DNA from: Actinomycetes bacterium
Lineage (GTDB): Bacteria > Actinomycetota > Coriobacteriia > Anaerosomatales > Anaerosomataceae
Assembly: GCA_022839745.1 (NCBI GenBank)
Contig: JALHJB010000002.1
Location: 62,001 to 126,000, forward strand
DNA length: 64,000 nt
Direction of reading: 5' to 3'
Shown here: positions 1-8,740 of the stretch, piece after piece
Layout of the letters: every line of letters begins with the position of its first letter
Position numbering within the stretch: position 1 is the stretch's first letter
Position numbers and translations under genes: made by a program
Notes under the pieces: model-generated
Seen by the model: the letters and a program-made list of their open reading frames with translations, nothing else
Database searches by the model: none
Told to the model about the DNA's origin: nothing

Positions 1-1
1 G

Positions 2-421
2 TTGATGGGCATCGGTGTCGCCACCGGTGACAACCGCGCGCATGAGGCCGCCAAGGCAGCTATCGCAAGCCCGCTGCTCGAGTCGAGCATCGACGGAGCC
101 AACGGTGTGCTGCTCTCGATCTCCGGCGGAAGCGACCTGGGTCTGTTCGAGGTCAACGAGGCAGCGGAGGTGGTCCAGTCGGCCGCCCACGCCGATGCGA
201 ACATCATTTTCGGTGCGGTCATCGATGATTCGATGATGGATTCGATTCGGGTCACCGTGATCGCCACCGGCTTCGGGGCCCGCAAGAAGCAGGAGGCGAT
301 GGAGTTCGAGAACGCTCTGCGTGAGGACGAGGGTCCGCGTATCCCTACCTTCGACCTGCCATCGAGTGTTGAGGAGGACGACCTGGACATCCCGGCGTTC
401 CTGAAGAGGAGCCGCTTCTAA
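2..421 (+). CDS. ftsZ: Cell division protein FtsZ, C-terminal part (cut by window edge)
   Basis: This is the C-terminal 139 residues of the tubulin-like GTPase that forms the cytokinetic Z ring. The sequence covers the end of the FtsZ C-terminal domain, with MGIGVATGDNRA followed by the strand-turn pattern ending IRVTVIATGF. A short acidic linker leads to the conserved tail DDLDIPAFLKRSRF, the peptide that docks partners such as SepF. sepF lies about 6.7 kb downstream. The true start is outside the window, so the TTG at position 2 should not be read as an initiation codon. pgeF and the division genes yggS-sepF-yggT-divIVA downstream match the usual Gram-positive order. Confidence 0.97.
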   Translation: MMGIGVATGDNRAHEAAKAAIASPLLESSIDGANGVLLSISGGSDLGLFEVNEAAEVVQSAAHADANIIFGAVIDDSMMDSIRVTVIATGFGARKKQEAMEFENALREDEGPRIPTFDLPSSVEEDDLDIPAFLKRSRF

Positions 422-462
422 GCTGCGTGAGATACCCGGCCTGAACAGGTCGTGACATTCTG

Positions 463-501
463 GCCGCCGCGTGACGAGTGCGAGACTCGTTGCGCGGCGG
501 C
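463..501. terminator. Hairpin in the convergent ftsZ / PLDc_N-like gene gap
   Basis: GCCGCCGCG (463-471) pairs with CGCGGCGGC (493-501), and inside it ACGAGT (474-479) pairs with ACTCGT (485-490). The gap separates two converging genes, so a bidirectional terminator is the likely role. There is no U-tract on either side, so intrinsic termination is not certain. Confidence 0.45.
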
Positions 502-531
502 TGTGTGTTGCGGCGGCGTGGGAGACGCAAG

Positions 532-564
532 GAGGACCCGCACGCACAGAGCGTACGGGTCCTC
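532..564. terminator. Second hairpin in the convergent gap
   Basis: GAGGACCCG (532-540) is perfectly complementary to CGGGTCCTC (556-564), with four more inner pairs possible (542-545 with 551-554). It sits 47 bp before the stop of the opposing gene. No T-run follows, so the terminator role is inferred from position only. Confidence 0.45.
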
Positions 565-610
565 GTGGTGCCTCTCGCCCTACGGTGAGTCGGGTGAAAG
601 ACGGGCCGTG

Positions 611-1171
611 CTACACCGGAGGCGCCGGAGGTGCGGGCGGTGCGGGCGGTGCCGGTGGAGCGGGCGGCGGCGTCGTCGGCGCGGCCGGTGGAGCGGGGGG
701 CGCCATGGGCGCGGCGGGTGGAGCGGGCGGCGGCGCCATCGGCGCGGCGGGTGGAGCGGGCGGCGGCGCCATCGGCGCGGCCTGCGGCTGGTAGCCACCG
801 GTCGGACCAGCCATGGGCGGCTGGCCACCCTGTCCACGCTTGATCTTCTTGTAGACTACGAAGTAGTACACGACCGAGGCGATGAACCCCACGAACACCA
901 GCAGCAGGATCCAGATCAACTTGGAGTTTCCCGACGAGTTCGGATACTCATACTCCTGGCGCAGGATGGCGTCGATGAGCATCCAGAGCGAGAAGGCGCC
1001 AAGCAGGAGGGCGGGGATCCAGATACAAGCCATGATGCCAAGGCCGAGGAATCCCGCGGCGGCATCACCGCCACCGTCGTAGTAGTACTCCTCAGCGAAT
1101 GCTGGTGCCGAGGTCGCAAGCGTGAGTACTGCGGCGCTGAGCGCTGCTGAATGAATGGATGACCGCTTCAT
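611..1171 (-). CDS. PLDc_N-like membrane protein with Pro/Ala-rich tail
   Basis: A 186-residue protein of unknown function. Residues 1-26 form a signal peptide ending APAFA. Two hydrophobic segments follow (about 40-65 and 83-105), separated by a short loop, in the arrangement of the PLD nuclease N-terminal domain (PLDc_N). That domain is a membrane module with no nuclease motif. From about residue 115 the tail is almost only Pro, Ala and Met, built on an 11-residue unit MAPPPAPPAAP. The start ATG has a strong ribosome site (GAGGGGGG) 8 bases upstream. A 232-codon Arg/Gly-rich frame on the opposite strand is judged a shadow. A second PLDc_N protein lies at 35848-36195. Confidence 0.8.
   Translation of the reverse strand: MKRSSIHSAALSAAVLTLATSAPAFAEEYYYDGGGDAAAGFLGLGIMACIWIPALLLGAFSLWMLIDAILRQEYEYPNSSGNSKLIWILLLVFVGFIASVVYYFVVYKKIKRGQGGQPPMAGPTGGYQPQAAPMAPPPAPPAAPMAPPPAPPAAPMAPPAPPAAPTTPPPAPPAPPAPPAPPAPPV
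669..789. repeat. 33-bp tandem repeats coding a Pro/Ala tail
   Basis: Units beginning gccat(c/g)ggcgcggcggg start at 702, 735 and 768, exactly 33 bp apart, with a shorter degenerate unit on the left. Read on the minus strand each unit encodes MAPPPAPPAAP. Such repeats change length by slippage, so tail length may vary between strains. Confidence 0.85.
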
Positions 1172-1219
1172 ATTGCATCACCCCCCTCGGCGAGCAGTCA
1201 CAGACATACCAACGGGGGA

Positions 1220-1235
1220 TCGAGCCAGGGCTCGA
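1220..1235. promoter_or_regulatory. 16-bp palindrome in the divergent gap before pgeF
   Basis: TCGAGCC-AG-GGCTCGA is a perfect inverted repeat midway between the minus-strand membrane protein and pgeF. A second weaker dyad, CACA-N7-TGTG, begins at about 1240. The position suits an operator or a leader hairpin, but no regulator is identified. Confidence 0.35.
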
Positions 1236-1365
1236 TTCCACAGTGCGAGTGTGACGCAACGGTGTACGTTTGACCAGCGTCAGGGAGCCGTTTCCGGGTG
1301 GACGAGAGCATCGCGCGGTGCCGTTGCGGTGAGGCCGGAGAGAGTGTACATGCGACGAGGAAGGT

Positions 1366-2169
1366 GTGGTCGGGTTGTATGAGCGCGTGGAGCGTGACGG
1401 AGTGGCGATCTACACGGTTCCATCGCTGTTCGAGGCCTGCGGAGTGGGCATCGCATTCAGCGAGCGGATCGGTGGCGTGAGCCGGTCGCCATGGGCCACG
1501 CTTGATCTTGCCGGTCACTTGGATGATGAGCCGGCCCACGTCGATCGCAATCGCGACCTGCTCCTCGAGTCGATCGGGGTCGGCGCCCTGCGAGACCGGC
1601 TGACGACCGCCGAACAGGTGCATGGCACCACGCTCGCGCGGGTGGACGCCGCCGCCGCCGGCTCGGGTGCGTATGTTGCGCGAGGTCGCGGGCCGATCCG
1701 CGCCACCGACGCCCTCTGGACGACGGAGCGCGGCGTGCCGCTGCTGCTGATGTTCGCCGACTGCGTCCCGGTGGTGCTCGTCCGTCCGTCGATTCCCGCA
1801 GTGGCTGTGGTCCATGCGGGGTGGCGGGGAGCGGCCGCGGGTGTGATCGAGGCGGCAGTCGCGGAGCTTGCCGCGATTCCAGGTCCCGATGACCTCGTGG
1901 CGTACGTCGGTCCTCATATCGGATCGTGTTGTTACGAGGTCGGGCCCGAATGCGTGTCGCATTTCGACAACACCTTTGTTACGATTACCGCGGCCTCGAC
2001 CCGCCTTGATCTGGGTGCGGCCGTTGCGCACACACTCGAGCGATCAGGAGTCCCGAAAGGGCGCCAGTGTCACCTGGGTATCTGCACCGCGCACAACACC
2101 GATCGCTTCTTTTCGCATCGTGCCGAAGGCCTCACGGGTCGGCACGGCGCGCTCGCGGTCATCATCTGA
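1366..2169 (+). CDS. pgeF: Peptidoglycan editing factor / polyphenol oxidase family (PgeF, YlmD)
   Basis: A 267-residue member of the DUF152/PgeF family. These are zinc-containing enzymes reported to remove mis-incorporated L-Ser from muropeptide stems and earlier described as multicopper oxidase-like or purine nucleoside-cleaving. The His-Cys-His metal/active site is present: H86 (EQVHG), C133 (MFADC) and H150 (VHAGWRG), followed by VGPHIGSCCYEVG. It lies downstream of ftsZ, its usual place. The start could be GTG 1366. TTG 1375 has better spacing from the GAGGAAGG site (1357-1364) and would shorten the protein by three residues. The 3' end overlaps the start of pstS by 103 bp. Confidence 0.92.
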   Translation: MVGLYERVERDGVAIYTVPSLFEACGVGIAFSERIGGVSRSPWATLDLAGHLDDEPAHVDRNRDLLLESIGVGALRDRLTTAEQVHGTTLARVDAAAAGSGAYVARGRGPIRATDALWTTERGVPLLLMFADCVPVVLVRPSIPAVAVVHAGWRGAAAGVIEAAVAELAAIPGPDDLVAYVGPHIGSCCYEVGPECVSHFDNTFVTITAASTRLDLGAAVAHTLERSGVPKGRQCHLGICTAHNTDRFFSHRAEGLTGRHGALAVII

Positions 2170-2984
2170 CAGGCGTCGCAGCGACGCTTGTTCTTGCGTT
2201 GGCACTCACCGGCTGCACCGCGGGTGGGGAGCGCCAGGAGGTCATCGTCACCGGTTCCACCACGCTGCTGCCGATCACCGAGGTGTCGGGTGAGATGTAC
2301 ACGGAGTCTCATGACGGCATCGCGATCCTCGTGTCGGGAATGGGCTCTTCGGCGGGGATCGAGAGCGTATCAAAGGGCTCCTCCGACATCGGTACGTCGT
2401 CGCGAGAGCTCAAGGACGCCGAACTCGAGCTAGGCCTCGAGGACACGCCGGTCGCGTATGACGCCATCGCGGTGATCGTGCATCCCGACAACCCCGTCAG
2501 CGACCTCAGCACGCTCGAGGTCCGCTCGATCTTTGCGGGTGTGATCACCAACTGGAGCGAGGTGGGCGGTCCCGACCTGCCGATCGGGCTTGTGAACCGC
2601 GACGAGGCATCCGGCACACGCGAGGCATTCTCCAAGATCATCATGGACGATGCACAGTTCGATCGCGGCGCCGTTGTGCTGCCCGGTACGGGCCAGGTGC
2701 GCTCGGTCATCGCCGATGTGCAGGGCGCCATCGGGTACATCTCGCTCGGATTCGTGACCGACGACGTCAAGGCCGTTGCCATCGACGGCGTCGAGCCCTC
2801 GGAGGCCACCGTCGTTTCCGGCGCTTACCCCGTGCAGCGCGTGCTGCACTTTTTCACCAAAGAGGATCTGAGCGACATAGCCCGCGACTACATCGCATAC
2901 GTGTTGTCACCGGAAGTGCAGGACACGATCGTGCGCGACGCCGGTTTCATCCCGATCACGGCGAAGGAGGCCGTCGGTGACTGA
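2067..2984 (+). CDS. pstS: Phosphate ABC transporter substrate-binding lipoprotein PstS
   Basis: This is the extracellular phosphate-binding protein of the high-affinity Pst transporter. After the lipobox LALTGC (Cys at about residue 50) the mature part has the typical TGSTTLLPI start and phosphate-binding segments such as MGSSAGI, GTSSRELK and NRDEASGTREAF. The only ATG/GTG/TTG start that keeps a signal sequence is GTG 2067, preceded by GAAAGG at a 6-base spacing. This gives an unusually long, Arg/His-rich n-region and an overlap of 103 bp with pgeF. An alternative would be a non-standard CTG at 2166, overlapping the pgeF stop. pstC starts 8 bp before the pstS stop. Confidence 0.93.
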   Translation: MSPGYLHRAQHRSLLFASCRRPHGSARRARGHHLTGVAATLVLALALTGCTAGGERQEVIVTGSTTLLPITEVSGEMYTESHDGIAILVSGMGSSAGIESVSKGSSDIGTSSRELKDAELELGLEDTPVAYDAIAVIVHPDNPVSDLSTLEVRSIFAGVITNWSEVGGPDLPIGLVNRDEASGTREAFSKIIMDDAQFDRGAVVLPGTGQVRSVIADVQGAIGYISLGFVTDDVKAVAIDGVEPSEATVVSGAYPVQRVLHFFTKEDLSDIARDYIAYVLSPEVQDTIVRDAGFIPITAKEAVGD

Positions 2985-3897
2985 GCCGGAGCAGGCCGGG
3001 AGCGAGCGGGTCAACGGCGGCCTGAAGATGATGTCGCGCGCGACGTACGTTCGTGAGGCGCTGCTGAAGAACCTCTTCTTGCTGTGCGCGATCGTGGCGG
3101 TGGCTGCGGTCGCACTCATCTTCGTGTTCACGATCGCACGCGGATGGGAGGTCGTGAAGGACCCCGGGCTGGCCGCGTTCCTCGGCGGCGCCGAGTGGTC
3201 CTCCACGCTCGGCCGGTTCGGCATCCTGCCGCTCGTGGCCGGCACGCTCGCCATCACACTGGGGTCGCTCGTGCTCGGCGCGCCCCTGGCGATCGGCACA
3301 GCCATATTCTTGTCCGAGATCGCCTCGCCGAGGATGCGCTCGATCGTCCGCCCCGCCGTCGAGATGCTCGCGGGCGTGCCTTCGGTCGTCTACGGCTTCT
3401 TCGGACTGGTGATCTTGCGCCCGATCGTGGCCGAGATCACCGGTGGCATGGGCTTCGGGACGCTGACCGCCTCCGTCATCCTTGCGGTGATGATCGTGCC
3501 GACGATCGCGACGCTCACCGAAGACGCGCTCGGTTCGGTGCCGTCCGGCATCCGCGAAGCGAGCTACGCGATGGGGGCGACCACCTGGCAGACGATCTAC
3601 AAGGTGCTCCTGCCCGCGGCCAAGATCGGCATCATCGACGCGACGATCCTGGGCATGGGCCGCGCGATCGGTGAGACCATGGCTGTGGTCATGGTGGCCG
3701 GCAACGCCCCGCAGTTCTTCAAGGGGCTGGGCGCGCCGATCGCCACGCTCACCAGCCAGATCGTCATCGACATGAGCTATGCCACAGGCACGCACAAGAC
3801 AGCGCTCTTCGGGCTGGCCATCATCCTGTTTCTCATCTCAATGGGGCTCGTGGCACTGGTGCGCGCGCTGTCCCGCCTGAACGAGAAGAAGGCGTAG
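2977..3897 (+). CDS. pstC: Phosphate ABC transporter permease PstC
   Basis: One of two inner-membrane permease subunits of the phosphate importer. The 306-residue protein has about six membrane helices, the first at about 30-55. It carries the BPD_transp_1 coupling region, with EDALGSVPSGIREASYAMGA followed by the conserved GRAIGETMAVVMVAGN segment. It is translationally coupled to pstS by an 8-bp overlap, and pstA follows after 6 bp. Confidence 0.95.
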   Translation: MTEPEQAGSERVNGGLKMMSRATYVREALLKNLFLLCAIVAVAAVALIFVFTIARGWEVVKDPGLAAFLGGAEWSSTLGRFGILPLVAGTLAITLGSLVLGAPLAIGTAIFLSEIASPRMRSIVRPAVEMLAGVPSVVYGFFGLVILRPIVAEITGGMGFGTLTASVILAVMIVPTIATLTEDALGSVPSGIREASYAMGATTWQTIYKVLLPAAKIGIIDATILGMGRAIGETMAVVMVAGNAPQFFKGLGAPIATLTSQIVIDMSYATGTHKTALFGLAIILFLISMGLVALVRALSRLNEKKA

Positions 3898-3903
3898 GCG
3901 GCC

Positions 3904-4730
3904 ATGGGAAAGCGCTGGACGAACAGGATCGCGCTCGGGGTGCTCTGGCTGTGCGGCCTCACCACGGTGGTGGTGCTCGGCGCCGTCATCGTGTATGTCT
4001 TCGTCCGAGGCATCGGGCAGATCACCCCCGAGTTCATCTTCACCGCACCGCACGGTGTGAATGCCGAGGGCGGCATCGGGCCCACCATCGTGGCGACCAT
4101 CTACGTCACGGGCCTGGCGATGCTTATCGTCACGCCCATCGCGGTGCTCGCCGCCGTGTATCTCGCCGAATATGCGGTGCAAGGGCGGCTCGTGAACATC
4201 ATCAGGTTCGCGGCAGACACGCTCGCGAGCGTCCCCTCCATCGTGATGGGCCTCTTCGGTTTTGCGCTCTTCTACGAGGCCATGGGGCTCGGCTTCTCCG
4301 TGCTCTCGGGCGCGCTGGCGCTGTCGTTCCTGATGCTGCCGATCGTCATGCGCGCTACCGAGGAGGCCATCCGTGCGGTGCCTCGCTTCATCCGGTGGGG
4401 CAGTTACGGTCTTGGCGCGAGCAAGTGGCAGACGGTGAGCAAGATCGTGCTGCCTTCGGCAATGCCGCGTATCCTCACCGGGCTCATCCTCGCTATGGGT
4501 CGCGCCGTGGGTGAGACCGCGGTGGTCATCTTCACGATGGGTCAGGCGATCTACACTCCGATCTCACCGCTCGACCCCGGTCGTTCGATGACCGTGCATC
4601 TGTATACGCTTGCTATGGAGGGCATCAACATGGACGCGGCGTACGGCACCGCGCTCCTGCTCATGGTGATGATCCTCCTCTTCAACGTGTCCGCCAGGTG
4701 GCTTGCCGCCCGCAACAGGAGGCTTAAAGG

Positions 4731-4734
<4 letters not shown>
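3904..4734 (+). CDS. pstA: Phosphate ABC transporter permease PstA
   Basis: The second membrane permease of the Pst importer (276 residues, about six helices). The coupling loop that contacts PstB is EEAIRAVPRFIRWGSYGLGA, followed by GRAVGETAVVIFTMGQ. Its stop overlaps the pstB start by 4 bp (ATGA), so the two subunits are probably made in equal amounts. Confidence 0.95.
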
Positions 4735-5546
<812 letters not shown>

Positions 5547-5628
5547 CCGCCGTCGCCGCGCGAGAGGTTCGGCCTCGGCGGCCAGGGACAGCGATAGCGT
5601 CGTGCGGGTAAACAGCGTGTAACGGGAG

Positions 5629-5662
5629 TGTCACACGTCCGGGTGCGGATGACGGCTATACT
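5629..5662 (+). promoter_or_regulatory. Possible promoter before phoU
   Basis: The 160-bp gap between pstB and phoU contains TATACT at 5657-5662, a good -10 hexamer about 45 bp before the phoU start. The best upstream match, TGTCAC at 5629, is spaced too far (22 bp) for a standard -35, so this promoter is weak or activator dependent. No PHO-box repeat was recognised. Confidence 0.35.
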
Positions 5663-5706
5663 TGTCGGCACGCTGACAGCGGCCGGAGAAGGAGACGACG
5701 ATCGCC

Positions 5707-6390
5707 ATGCGTGAAAACTACCGGAACGAACTGAAGGCCATCAAAGCCGAAGTCGTGGACATCGGCCGGCTCGTGATCGAGATGTCGCGTGACGCGACCG
5801 TCTCGCTCGTAGAGGGCGACGTCGATCTCGCCGAGCGTGTGATCACCGCCGATGACGATCTCGACACGCGCACGCTCGCGCTGGAGGAGCGCACGCTGGA
5901 GACGATCGCGACGCAGTTCCCTGTGGCGAGGGACCTTCGGCTGCTGTACTCGCTTGCCCACATCAACATCCACATGGAGCGCATGGGCGACCTGGCCGTC
6001 AACATCGCCAAGGCCACGCGCCGCACGGCCGAGCGCACCGGGCCGCGCACGTTGTACGATCTCATCCGGGCCCAGGGCAATCTGGTGCATCGGGTGCTTG
6101 AGGCCATGCTTGAGGCTTTTGAGACCAGCGACCTTGAGCTCGCGTACAAGCTCGAGGAGATGGATGAGCCCATCGACCACCTCTTCAAGCAGTTCTTCCG
6201 CGAGCTGAGCAGGCTCCAGGAAGAGGAGGAGATCGAGTGGGCGAGCAGCATGGTGCTCGCGTCGCGGTACCTCGAGCGGATCGCCGACCACGCCGTGGAC
6301 ATCGGCGAGCGGCTCGTCTACATGGTCACCGGCGAGTTCGAGGCGTTCGACGAGAGCTTTGGCGATGAAGGGGAGTCACCAGCGTCGTGA
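5707..6390 (+). CDS. phoU: Phosphate signalling complex protein PhoU
   Basis: A cytoplasmic negative regulator that links PstSCAB activity to phosphate signalling. The 227-residue protein has the family's two three-helix-bundle repeats, each with an acidic metal-binding E/D-x-x-x-D patch (near DDDLDTRTLALEE, and near DHAVDIGER in the C-terminal half). It lies directly after pstB, the normal arrangement. The stop TGA lies inside the GTGA that starts yggS, so phosphate signalling is physically coupled here to the division-cluster genes. Confidence 0.95.
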   Translation: MRENYRNELKAIKAEVVDIGRLVIEMSRDATVSLVEGDVDLAERVITADDDLDTRTLALEERTLETIATQFPVARDLRLLYSLAHINIHMERMGDLAVNIAKATRRTAERTGPRTLYDLIRAQGNLVHRVLEAMLEAFETSDLELAYKLEEMDEPIDHLFKQFFRELSRLQEEEEIEWASSMVLASRYLERIADHAVDIGERLVYMVTGEFEAFDESFGDEGESPAS

Positions 6391-7064
6391 GCCAGATAGC
6401 CGAGCGATACGAGCAGGTCAGGCGCCGCGTACGTGACGCCGCTGACTGTGCCGGTCGCGACCCGGCGGACATCACGATCGTGGCGGTGGCCAAGACAGTC
6501 GGTCCTCCGGAGGTCCGGGCGGCCATCGCCGCGGGGGTCACCGACTTCGGCGAGAACCGCGTGCAGGAGTTCGTGGCCAAGCACGGGTTGTTCCCGGAGG
6601 CGCGATGGCACTTCATCGGAACGCTGCAGTCGAACAAGGCGCAGCACGTCGTGGGCCATGCCGCGCTCATCCACTCGGTGGACTCCCTCGGCCTGCTTGA
6701 GCGGATCGACCGGATCGCGGGTACCCGGGGCGTCGTACAGCCCGTGCTGCTGCAGGTCAACATCTCGCACGAGTCTTCCAAGCACGGTGTGGACCGTGCC
6801 GAGGTGGAGGAGATGGTGGCCGCCTCGATGGAGCTTCCGAACGTGCGCGTTGATGGACTGATGACGATCGCGCCGTTCCAGCATCCAGAGAGCGTACGGT
6901 GGGTGTTCCGCGATATGCGCGACCTGTTTGAATCGATCGCCGCTATGCGGTTCAATGGCGTAGAGTTGACCGATCTCTCAATGGGCATGACGAACGACTT
7001 CGAGGTCGCCATCGAGGAAGGCGCCACGATCGTACGGATCGGGCGGGCGATCTTCGGTAGGTAG
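6387..7064 (+). CDS. yggS: YggS family pyridoxal phosphate homeostasis protein
   Basis: A PLP-binding protein with an alanine-racemase-like TIM barrel but no known catalysis (225 residues). It buffers PLP and affects amino acid pools. The PLP lysine lies in VVAVAKTV (about residue 36). The family segments FGENRVQEF, WHFIGTLQSNK and LSMGMTNDFE are present. It sits between phoU and sepF; yggS-sepF is a common pair in Gram-positive division clusters. Confidence 0.95.
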   Translation: MSQIAERYEQVRRRVRDAADCAGRDPADITIVAVAKTVGPPEVRAAIAAGVTDFGENRVQEFVAKHGLFPEARWHFIGTLQSNKAQHVVGHAALIHSVDSLGLLERIDRIAGTRGVVQPVLLQVNISHESSKHGVDRAEVEEMVAASMELPNVRVDGLMTIAPFQHPESVRWVFRDMRDLFESIAAMRFNGVELTDLSMGMTNDFEVAIEEGATIVRIGRAIFGR

Positions 7065-7093
7065 ACCGGCCGGAGCGACACAAGGAGCGGACC

Positions 7094-7615
7094 GTGGGCG
7101 TGTGGCATGACATCAAGGCGAGGCTCGGCTTCGGCGACGACTACGACGACTACGACGACTACGACGAGGTCGAAGACGAGCCGGATGTCGGCTTTCGCGG
7201 GCAGTATCGCAATCCGTACGAGGGTGAGCCCTCCACGATCAGGCGCGTGACACGCGAGCCCGATTTGGATCGCGCGCGCGAAGCGGCGCGCCCCGGGATG
7301 GTCGTGCCGGGGCCCGGCGTGCAGGCTGTCCCTCAGGTGAAGATGCAGATCGTGGAGCCGCGCGCGTACGCGGAGGCGCAGGCGATCGCGGACAAGTTCA
7401 AGATGGGCGTGCCGGTGATCATGAATCTCACGATGACCGACTCCGAGCTGGCCAAGCGTCTCATCGACTTCGCGTCCGGTCTCACCTATGGCCTGAATGG
7501 CGGCCTCCAGAAGGTCTCGGAGAAGGTCTTCATGCTGACTCCGGCCAATGTCGACGTGTCCGATGCCCAGCGTGCGGCACTGCGCGACCGGGGCCTCTTC
7601 GGCGCCGAGCGGTGA
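7094..7615 (+). CDS. sepF: Cell division protein SepF
   Basis: A membrane-associated ring-forming protein that anchors FtsZ by binding its C-terminal peptide (173 residues). The N-terminus MGVWHDIKARLGF is the amphipathic membrane-binding helix. An acidic linker with the triple repeat YDDYDDYD follows at about 17-26. The SepF core is at about 90-165 (VPVIMNLTMTDSELAKRLIDF, then GLTYGLNGGLQKVSEKVFML). The ribosome site AAGGAG precedes the GTG start. The gene belongs to the operon yggS-sepF-proC-yggT. Confidence 0.95.
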   Translation: MGVWHDIKARLGFGDDYDDYDDYDEVEDEPDVGFRGQYRNPYEGEPSTIRRVTREPDLDRAREAARPGMVVPGPGVQAVPQVKMQIVEPRAYAEAQAIADKFKMGVPVIMNLTMTDSELAKRLIDFASGLTYGLNGGLQKVSEKVFMLTPANVDVSDAQRAALRDRGLFGAER

Positions 7616-7622
7616 TCCGGTC

Positions 7623-8432
7623 ATGAGCGGCACGTACACACTCGCCATCATCGGTGGCGGCCGTATGGGTGAAGCCATCGCGGCGGGCCTGGTCTCCTCC
7701 GGTGCGCTGGGTGCTGACCGTATCGTGGTTGCGGAGCCCTCCGAGCAGCGCCGCGAGGTGTTCGTGCGGCAAGGCATCAGCGCGGTCGCCGACGGCCACG
7801 AGGTCGGGGGCGACGCGGAGATCGTGCTGCTTGCGGTGAAGCCGCAGGTCATCGATGCCGTCCTTGCGCACATGGCCGATGAGATCACACCCGGTGCCCT
7901 GGTGGTCTCTATCGCCGTGGGCGTGAGCACATCGCGGCTTGAGGCGCTCGTGCGACCCGGTACTCCTGTGGTGCGCGTCATGCCCAACACACCCACGATG
8001 GTGGGCGAGGGGATGGCCGTGGTGAGCGGCGGCAGCGCCGCGTCGTCAGACGATGTGGAGCGGGTACGCGCGCTCTTCGAGGCGGTGGGGCAGGCGGTGG
8101 TGATCGCCGAGCAGGCGCAGGACGCCGCCGCGGCGATCTCGGGCTCAGGCCCCGCCTACGCGGCGATGATCGTTGACGCGCTCGCTCGCGCGGGCGTTCG
8201 GCAGGGGCTCACCCGTGGAATCGCCCAGATGCTCGCGGTGCAGACGCTGCGAGGCACGATGGAGCTGCTGGCGCGTACCGGGATGCACCCCGAGGAGCTC
8301 GTAGATGCGGTGACAAGCCCCGGCGGTACCACGATCGCGGCCGTTGAGGCGCTCGAGGCCGGGGGGCTGCGCACGGCGGTGAGCGAAGCGGTCTCCGCCG
8401 CGGTGCAGCGTGCGAAGGAGCTGGGCTCGTGA
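7623..8432 (+). CDS. proC: Pyrroline-5-carboxylate reductase
   Basis: Catalyses the NAD(P)H-dependent last step of proline synthesis. The start at ATG 7623 gives MSGTYTLAIIGGGRMGEA with the Rossmann glycine motif GGGRMG immediately at the N-terminus. Earlier in-frame starts would lie inside sepF. Later family segments are VRVMPNTPTMVGEGM, AISGSGPAYAAM and SPGGTTIAAVEALE. At 269 residues it is of normal length. A proC gene between sepF and yggT is a frequent arrangement in Gram-positives. Confidence 0.96.
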   Translation: MSGTYTLAIIGGGRMGEAIAAGLVSSGALGADRIVVAEPSEQRREVFVRQGISAVADGHEVGGDAEIVLLAVKPQVIDAVLAHMADEITPGALVVSIAVGVSTSRLEALVRPGTPVVRVMPNTPTMVGEGMAVVSGGSAASSDDVERVRALFEAVGQAVVIAEQAQDAAAAISGSGPAYAAMIVDALARAGVRQGLTRGIAQMLAVQTLRGTMELLARTGMHPEELVDAVTSPGGTTIAAVEALEAGGLRTAVSEAVSAAVQRAKELGS

Positions 8433-8692
8433 GCGTTGCCGCGCTGCTCTCGCAGCTCGTCTCGTTCTACGAGACCCTCATCATCGCGTACATCATCATG
8501 TCGTGGATCCGGCCGACAGACGGTCTGATCGGGGACATCTACCGGGTGCTCGGCACCATCACCGAGCCGTGGTTGGGCATCTTCCGGCGGTTCATACCGC
8601 CGATCGGCATGATCGACGTCTCGCCGATCGTGGCGCTTATCGCGCTGAGGATCATCGCGAATGCGCTCATACGTCTGTTCGTTTCTCTATAG
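8429..8692 (+). CDS. YggT family membrane protein
   Basis: A small 87-residue integral membrane protein with two hydrophobic segments (about 5-25 and 60-85). The conserved middle is SWIRPTDG...IYRVLGTITEPWLGIFRR followed by IGMIDVSPIVA. YggT proteins are linked to cell division or osmotic tolerance, but the molecular role is unclear. Its GTG start overlaps the proC stop by 4 bp. Confidence 0.92.
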   Translation: MSVAALLSQLVSFYETLIIAYIIMSWIRPTDGLIGDIYRVLGTITEPWLGIFRRFIPPIGMIDVSPIVALIALRIIANALIRLFVSL

Positions 8693-8694
8693 GT

Positions 8695-8700
8695 TAGAAT
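8695..8700 (+). promoter_or_regulatory. Possible -10 element before divIVA
   Basis: TAGAAT lies 40 bp before the divIVA start, in the 48-bp gap after yggT. No convincing -35 hexamer is seen 17 bp upstream, so any separate divIVA promoter would be weak. Confidence 0.3.
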
Positions 8701-8740
8701 GCCGAAGTAGACCACACGGGTCTCGAGGAAGGACCGTTTC

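Noticed and set aside
669..789. A CRISPR array in the 33-bp repeats
   Set aside because: The repeats are contiguous coding repeats with no spacers and no cas genes nearby.
452..1150. A 232-codon Gly/Arg-rich plus-strand frame
   Set aside because: It is opposite the signal-peptide membrane protein at 611-1171, which has a strong ribosome site; the frame is a repeat shadow.
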